Source: Andrena cerasifolii (Eukaryota; Arthropoda; Insecta; Hymenoptera; Andrenidae). Taken from it: a DNA stretch of 64,000 bases. The position numbers and the translations under genes are program-made. The stretch spans positions 10,478,001 through 10,542,000 of the forward strand of contig NC_135124.1 in the NCBI RefSeq assembly GCF_050908995.1, read 5' to 3'. The stretch's first letter is position 1, and every line of letters begins with the position of its first letter. The notes beneath the pieces are model-generated. The model saw nothing but the letters and a program-made list of their open reading frames with translations, did not search any database and was not told the DNA's origin. Positions 58,441 to 64,000 of the stretch are shown in pieces.

Positions 58441-61346
58441 AGGGTATCGAATTGTGATGTTGCAAGTCTAAACTCTAGGCCTCCAAGTCACACGACTACA
58501 AATTACAAGCATGGATTTATAGTTTGTACGATACACGGATTAATAGAATCGATCAGTGTGCTTATACAGGTGCAGCTACCTCAATAGCAATCTCAACAAA
58601 TTGAATTGCCTCTAGTGACAGCTCGTCTACTTGTAATTACAGGGTTCATACAAGAGCGCAACTAGTAAACCAGTTATTGCAGACCCTTAATTGTAATGAA
58701 ATTCGTTTTTTCCTCGGGAATAGATTCGCTTTGTTATAGTGCCTACAATGATATAGGTCACTTCAGTGCGACAGTTCTTAATGAAAATTAACATCGCAAT
58801 AGTAACGACGATTTCTTGAAACACACATTTCCTTCGAAATCAGAATAATAACACGACCAAAATTAAATCAAACCGAGATCACCGAACACCTTTTATCTCA
58901 CGATTTGCAAACGTGAAAATGTAGCTTGACTAAACGAACTGTAAAGAACAGTTCTTTGTAAACATCTCAGAGACAAAAAAGTCAGTTTTCTCAGTGGGTT
59001 GCTTTTGAAGCGATTAAAATATCAATTAATAAGCAGTTCGTGGTTGCGACGAAAGCAATTTCTCGATTTGCTCGGCGATCGTGCGGCTCTCTCGATCATT
59101 CCCACGCCTGCAAACGAAAGAAGTCCGTGGAATTATGATCGGGGCGAAACTAATCACGCTCCTTCAAATGAACACCCTGCTGTATATTGTACTTGTACAC
59201 CGTTCATGCAAACGTCCTGGCAAATTATTGTGCAGCAAACATTGTACACCGTTGAGCAATATCGAAATCATTGGCGCAACAACGCGGCGCAGGGAGTGTC
59301 GGAAACGTTTATGTTTCGTGGAGGATCGTAGCCTCAGCGTTTAAATATGTCGAGGGGTGCGACATAAAATGGTAATATGGATCGTTAAACGGCGGACAAA
59401 AAACGAAGAAGAAACGTTACGTTAATAACGGCAATAAAGAAAACAGTGTTAGGATCACTTAATATGTAATCATTTCCAAAGCACTCCGCTATCTGAATTT
59501 CAGCTACAACATTCCACACACTTATAGTGGAAGTAAGCCGAATTATATTGCGAGACGCGCAGTTTAACGGCGGCTTGTTAAACAGCAGACAAATACTAGC
59601 TCTGCCTCTGCCCGACAGGTCCGTTTAATTACAAAACTGCGCGTTTTATTTACTGAACGCGTTTATCCCCTCTCCATCTACCATCCCGCCGCTCGTTTTA
59701 GTAATAATTTTTTGTCGAAACGTTCTGCTCCTCGCCGCCGTGTTCCAGAAATCTTGTAAGGAGGATTATAAACGCGGCGAATTTTTAAACCGCGATGAAC
59801 AAGGTCGCGATGGAATTAAGCAGTGTGTTCGCGCAATTAAATGGCCCATAAAGGTGGGCATCTTACCCTATGAGATGTTCGCTGGAAAAGCTTATCTTTT
59901 ACAAGCAGTGCTCCTTAAAACGACTGATTTATGTCTTTCTAGATTTGAATAGAGGAGATTTAGTTGCTCACTTTATCTTTTTAATTCGCAAGTCTTAAAT
60001 TATTATACTTTCCCCTCCATTTTCACCTCCTTAGAGTATACGCAACGAAGAATCAGTTTTTATAAATATTGTCACGAACCCCTAATAACAGCTCTTCAGG
60101 CTATTTGTAACGAATGAAAGAACCATCAGACTCTGTATGAACTTCGATGTCGCTACACACACAGGCAATTATACGAGTGATTATAGGGAATACCGTGCAT
60201 ATGCGAATTTTCAGCGGGCTTACCGCGTTCCTACGCACACATTGTTGCGATAATAACCGTGACACAAATAGCAGGAAGTGTAATATTAGCAATAACTATA
60301 AAAGTATTAATAATCGCCAGCGATGGTAGTGATTATTTACCCAAAAGGAATGAACAAAGAGCGGTGTACATACTTAAGTGCGCATTAAACGTACACCGCC
60401 GCCAATTAATTTTTATGGTAATACACTAATAGCCATAACAGAGAACATGAAACTTATAATAGGCACAGATGCTAATTGCTACGGTATTAAGGAGAAATAT
60501 AATGACAACAATCGCCGTCGTACTTAAACGAATTTTCTGGACCAAGGTCGCGAAAGACGTTCGTCCAAATTATAGCCAGTCCGTGCAATTTGCTCCACTT
60601 CGAAATTTGTATATACGTAAACTCTTCTAAATGTTCCTTACAGAGCGATGGCAGGAACGGGTTTCTCGTCATCGACAGAAGTAAGGGTCAGTTTTCAATG
60701 TCTCGCCGCGGCGAAAGTTTAACTAGCATGCGTGTACACCCGTGAATGCTTACACAATGCACAGTGGCGTAATTTCGTGCTCGGGGACACCGTAATAAAT
60801 GCTTCAGTCCTCCCACACTCCAGTTCTATATAATTTACGTAAGGTGCGCGGGCGCGCGCTTTATATAGACAAACAGGAAAGCGACTTTTAGCCACGGTCT
60901 ATTTAGTTTTCGGTTTGATACTTCGGGCCTCACTTTTTCATACAGAAATGGTGTTTCTTTTGTGTGATATCAAGATCGTGAAGAGTGGTGTATACTTGGT
61001 GTAGCATATAACAGGGTACGTCAGTGCGTGATTCAACGTAGGAAGTGTGAAACATTAAGTGAAGGGTGAGGGGAAAATCGAGGAATGTCCATTTTTCGTG
61101 ATTATGCTATGAAATTTATAATAATTTACATGTAAATATCTCTATTATTAAGGCCTACTGGCAGAAACGCTCGGACAGCTATTTACTTATTTTCGATATA
61201 GATCCATGCCAAGGCTCATCAAAATCGGTGTCTACCACATGGTGTCCTCCCCTTGTCAGCCTAACTCAACCCAGAATGTTTCTCAAATGTCTTCATTAAA
61301 TCTAGTATTAACTTATCCTACCACTGACAAACCGCACGTATACAAT
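58441..61346. other. Intergenic, no gene supported; TATA box at 60861
   Basis: Mostly AT-rich with short frames. A strong TATA-like TTATATAG at 60861-60868 follows a GC-rich GCGCGGGCGCGCGC stretch, and a second TATATAA lies near 60832. An ATG about 85 bases downstream of the first opens only a 14-codon frame. These could mark a promoter for an unseen or non-coding transcript. Confidence 0.35.
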
Positions 61347-61347
61347 A

Positions 61348-61515
61348 CAGTGTCGTTCATAAGTATTAGGATACCTACTCTGTGAAATAATTGTGAAAAA
61401 CCTTGCAAATTTATCTACTATTTTAAATTAAAAACACTGAAAAGTATTCAATCTGTACCAAATATCACGCTTTGCACAAATACATCAGGTGTCCTAATAC
61501 TCATGAACAGCAGTG
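61348..61515. mobile_element. Tc1/mariner-type MITE, 168 bp
   Basis: The left end is TA followed by CAGTGTCGTTCATAAGTATT and then AGGATACC. The reversed right end is TA followed by CACTGCTGTTCATGAGTATT and then AGGACACC. The inverted repeats match at about 23 of 28 bases, and TA flanks both ends. This is the standard layout of Tc1/mariner elements. The interior is AT-rich with no transposase. Confidence 0.85.
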
Positions 61516-61517
61516 TA

Positions 61518-64000
61518 CATACCTCTTCCCTCGATCCTAACCCAAACGTCCACCTCCAATCCCAAACCCATGCCACTCTAAACTGAATGCCTCAAAGCAG
61601 TGCCACGATAGGGGACAAGGAAACCCCTATCAATTACCTATCCATGCCCCTACCTTCCGTCAATTTCACACGTCTCCGGCCAAGGTATCCCAGCAGTCGC
61701 AGCAGATTGGTTACAGCACCCACTAACACCTACGCGGCCCCCTCGAGACCATCGATCAGGCCGAAAACGAGAGAACGTCACTGAATCACGCACGGGGTCG
61801 CGCGACCTTTCGCTCCCGGCGTCGAAAGGTCCCAGGGAAGTGTGTCGATGGGCACAAACATCGTCGCATCGTCGTGGCGACGAGAGCCACCGTCCCGTTT
61901 CGACTTCTATTTTCGTTTGTACGATGGCGACTGGCCACAGCCGAGATACGATCTTCCGTTACAGAGACGCGTTAAGGACAGAGGTGAAAACGTTTACGTG
62001 CATTCCACGTTCGGGACGTGGGTATTGGATAATCGCGAGGTCACGAACCGGCGACACGGTCCCCCAATGGAGGAGAGTAACGGACGGGTCGTACAAAAAG
62101 TATTCGGGTCATCGAGCGGTCGAGAGGCGCCTGATATCGGATACATCATTCTAATGACTTCCTCGTGCGTGGGCAGCTGTTTGGATCCCCCGGCGAGGAG
62201 CCGTGGTAACGACCGCCGCGACGCCATCGACGCCTGGCGCCAACAATTCCATTTCTCTTCGGGTTTCGTCACGAACAGAACTCGATGAAAGCGAAATTGA
62301 AGAGGGCACGTGGTTGCCGCGCATTCGTGAGACGTGTCACGTGCGATGTTCCAGCATCTTTTCTCAGGAATGATTGCAGGGTGAACGGTGTTGGATGATT
62401 TTCAGAATGATTATGTGAATGAGGGTAAGAAGGGTTGCAGCATCCACTACATAGCTAGGAAAGAAGTTTAGAGGTGATTGAAGAGTAGGTAATCTTCTGT
62501 ATTTGTAAAGTGTCTTCCTGTATTAACATAGTCGATGCAGAATAAAAAGTGTTATAATTTTAAGAAAATGCTGTCCGTATTCAGTGTACAGAAATTATTG
62601 TGAATTAGAAATGTGAGAGATTACGCATCAAGTGGGTTCGGTCTGTCAAGAAACACTTCGTTACTATTTCCTATCAGTGTACGCTAAAAATAGCCCCATG
62701 ACGAAATAGGAGCAACTGCACAAGAACGAACGGAGAAGGAAGTTGATCGTGAGGAAAGTTTGGTAATCGCTTATAAGAAAGCCATGTTTTTCGTGGGCCG
62801 CAAGAAGAGGATGCTATTGATACAGATCGAGGTAGGCTACGTTCCATGAATTTCACACCACATAAACCCGATTGAGAGAGGGAGCAGAAGAAGCGAAGGA
62901 TACGATGCACGGTTACGGTCGTGTAATTAAATTTAACCGCAAGAATGCAGCATCGTAACAACGGATTGCAGCTGACCTTTCGAAAAAGTCGCCCTATCAA
63001 GCTGCACAGACCAAAGGGAACTCTTTCCACATCCCTTAGTCACGAAATTCAAGCTGAAATTTCTTACCACTCTTCTGTGCAAATCTATTGCTAGTATATC
63101 AGTCAGGACATGATATTATCTAAGGATTCTTGTTCGTTGCGCTCCCATCTGCAGTTGCATACACGTTCTATAAAGCACTGCACGCCAACGCATCCATTTC
63201 ACCTGCTCGTTCCGCCAAACAAGGGTTTTAAAAGCTACCCCGTTGTGTAATATGGAATTAAGCTCCCACCAACTGATAAGACACAAGATAAAAAACATTT
63301 TTTAATTAAATTGTACGAACCAATTAAACATAAGTTTCGCGTTTAGCGTGAGTGAGTGCGTGAGTGCGACTCGCGGTGATTCAATAACGCTGATCGATTC
63401 AATAATAAAGAAATCCGTAATTAATCTCGCGCAAGTTCACACGGGAAGCCGCGACAGCTTGATTACAAGGCATTATAGACTCATCAAGTAATTACTCGCG
63501 ATACGGTTTCGCGTTACACCAGTAGAACGCAGGTTAATAAATCGTCCAGCCTCGATGCACGTGTGCACGTGCACGTAGCGTGACTCTGCTGCACGAAATA
63601 TGGCTGTCATTATTGCCCGGCAGTCCTTGTTTATAATCAGTGGAACGTGGGGTTATAAACGGCTGCCTCCTTCCTGGAGAGATTGCCAAAGTTTTCCTAG
63701 GGAAGTGGTTTCGCCTGACCACTTCGCTGGAAATGCAGGTGCGAAATGAAGGGAGTGATAAATGCATCTTGCAATTAGTTGCTCTGTGTGAATTCGTGGT
63801 GTATTGATAGATGAATGAGTTAGAAATGCTTTGGTATATAATTTTCGAAGGTTGATTATTTTTCAGTTGTCGTAGCCGTTGCTGATTATTGCAGCTGCGA
63901 TTGAAACGATTCGTATTGACTGCTATGAGTTTTACCAAGTGCATGATTACATGTGCGATGGGTCAACTGATAAAGCAATAGACTTCATAAAATATCAGCC
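61518..64000. other. Intergenic, no gene supported
   Basis: 61587-62290 is GC-rich and open in three overlapping frames, the longest 148 codons on the plus strand (61842-62288); none has a domain or signal peptide. 62674-63030 and 63534-63944 have minus-strand frames without features. The window ends without a further gene. Confidence 0.4.

Noticed and set aside
61842..62288. 148-codon plus-strand frame
   Set aside because: Three frames are open over the same GC-rich stretch; no signal peptide, domain or splice sites.

Overview
This 64 kb window is nuclear DNA from an insect. Genes have introns and GT-AG splice sites, gene density is very low, and the DNA between genes holds many small decayed transposons. 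The tailless receptor, a cuticle-type chitin-binding protein, and the mix of AT-rich stretches with CpG-rich islands suggest a hymenopteran (ant, bee or wasp). That placement is inference; nothing here identifies a species.

Three protein-coding genes can be supported. (1) Plus strand, 1223-3007: a three-exon gene for a small secreted Gln/Pro/Tyr-rich protein. (2) Minus strand, 17799-19717: the orphan nuclear receptor tailless (NR2E family). Both zinc fingers, the hinge and the ligand-binding domain lie on three exons with matching splice phases; a short N-terminal exon further upstream was not found. (3) Minus strand, 48685-51106: a large secreted protein of about 630 residues with a Ser/Thr-rich half, sixteen Tyr/Lys heptads and a C-terminal Rebers-Riddiford-like chitin-binding module. 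Its signal-peptide exon is probably 51063-51106. The three genes show no sign of acting together: one is a developmental regulator, the other two look extracellular or cuticular.

The rest, over 90% of the window, is intergenic or intronic. It contains a 268 bp piggyBac-like MITE with TTAA duplications (10606-10873), two Tc1/mariner-type MITEs (45075-45613, 61348-61515), a CAGGGTGTGTC-ended element (37423-37762), a 600 bp fold-back element (56615-57212), a pair of 120-133 bp palindromic MITEs in opposite orientation (31109-31241, 54052-54173), a near-perfect 43 bp palindrome (34207-34249), two related LINE-like 3' tails (12863-13042, 53137-53227), a tRNA-like unit (42778-42856), a 170 bp tandem duplication (27258-27597), and two degenerate minisatellites (5886-6175, 58221-58440). 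A further repeat family starts with TTAAGGGG and TTCCGG (14094, 40067).

I found no CRISPR array, operon, toxin system or intact autonomous transposon. The most unusual items are the Tyr/Lys heptad array in the chitin-binding protein, the duplicated block near its 3' end, and a possible cysteine-rich exon at 25340-25594. Most other long open frames are GC-rich frames open on several strands at once, and were not annotated.
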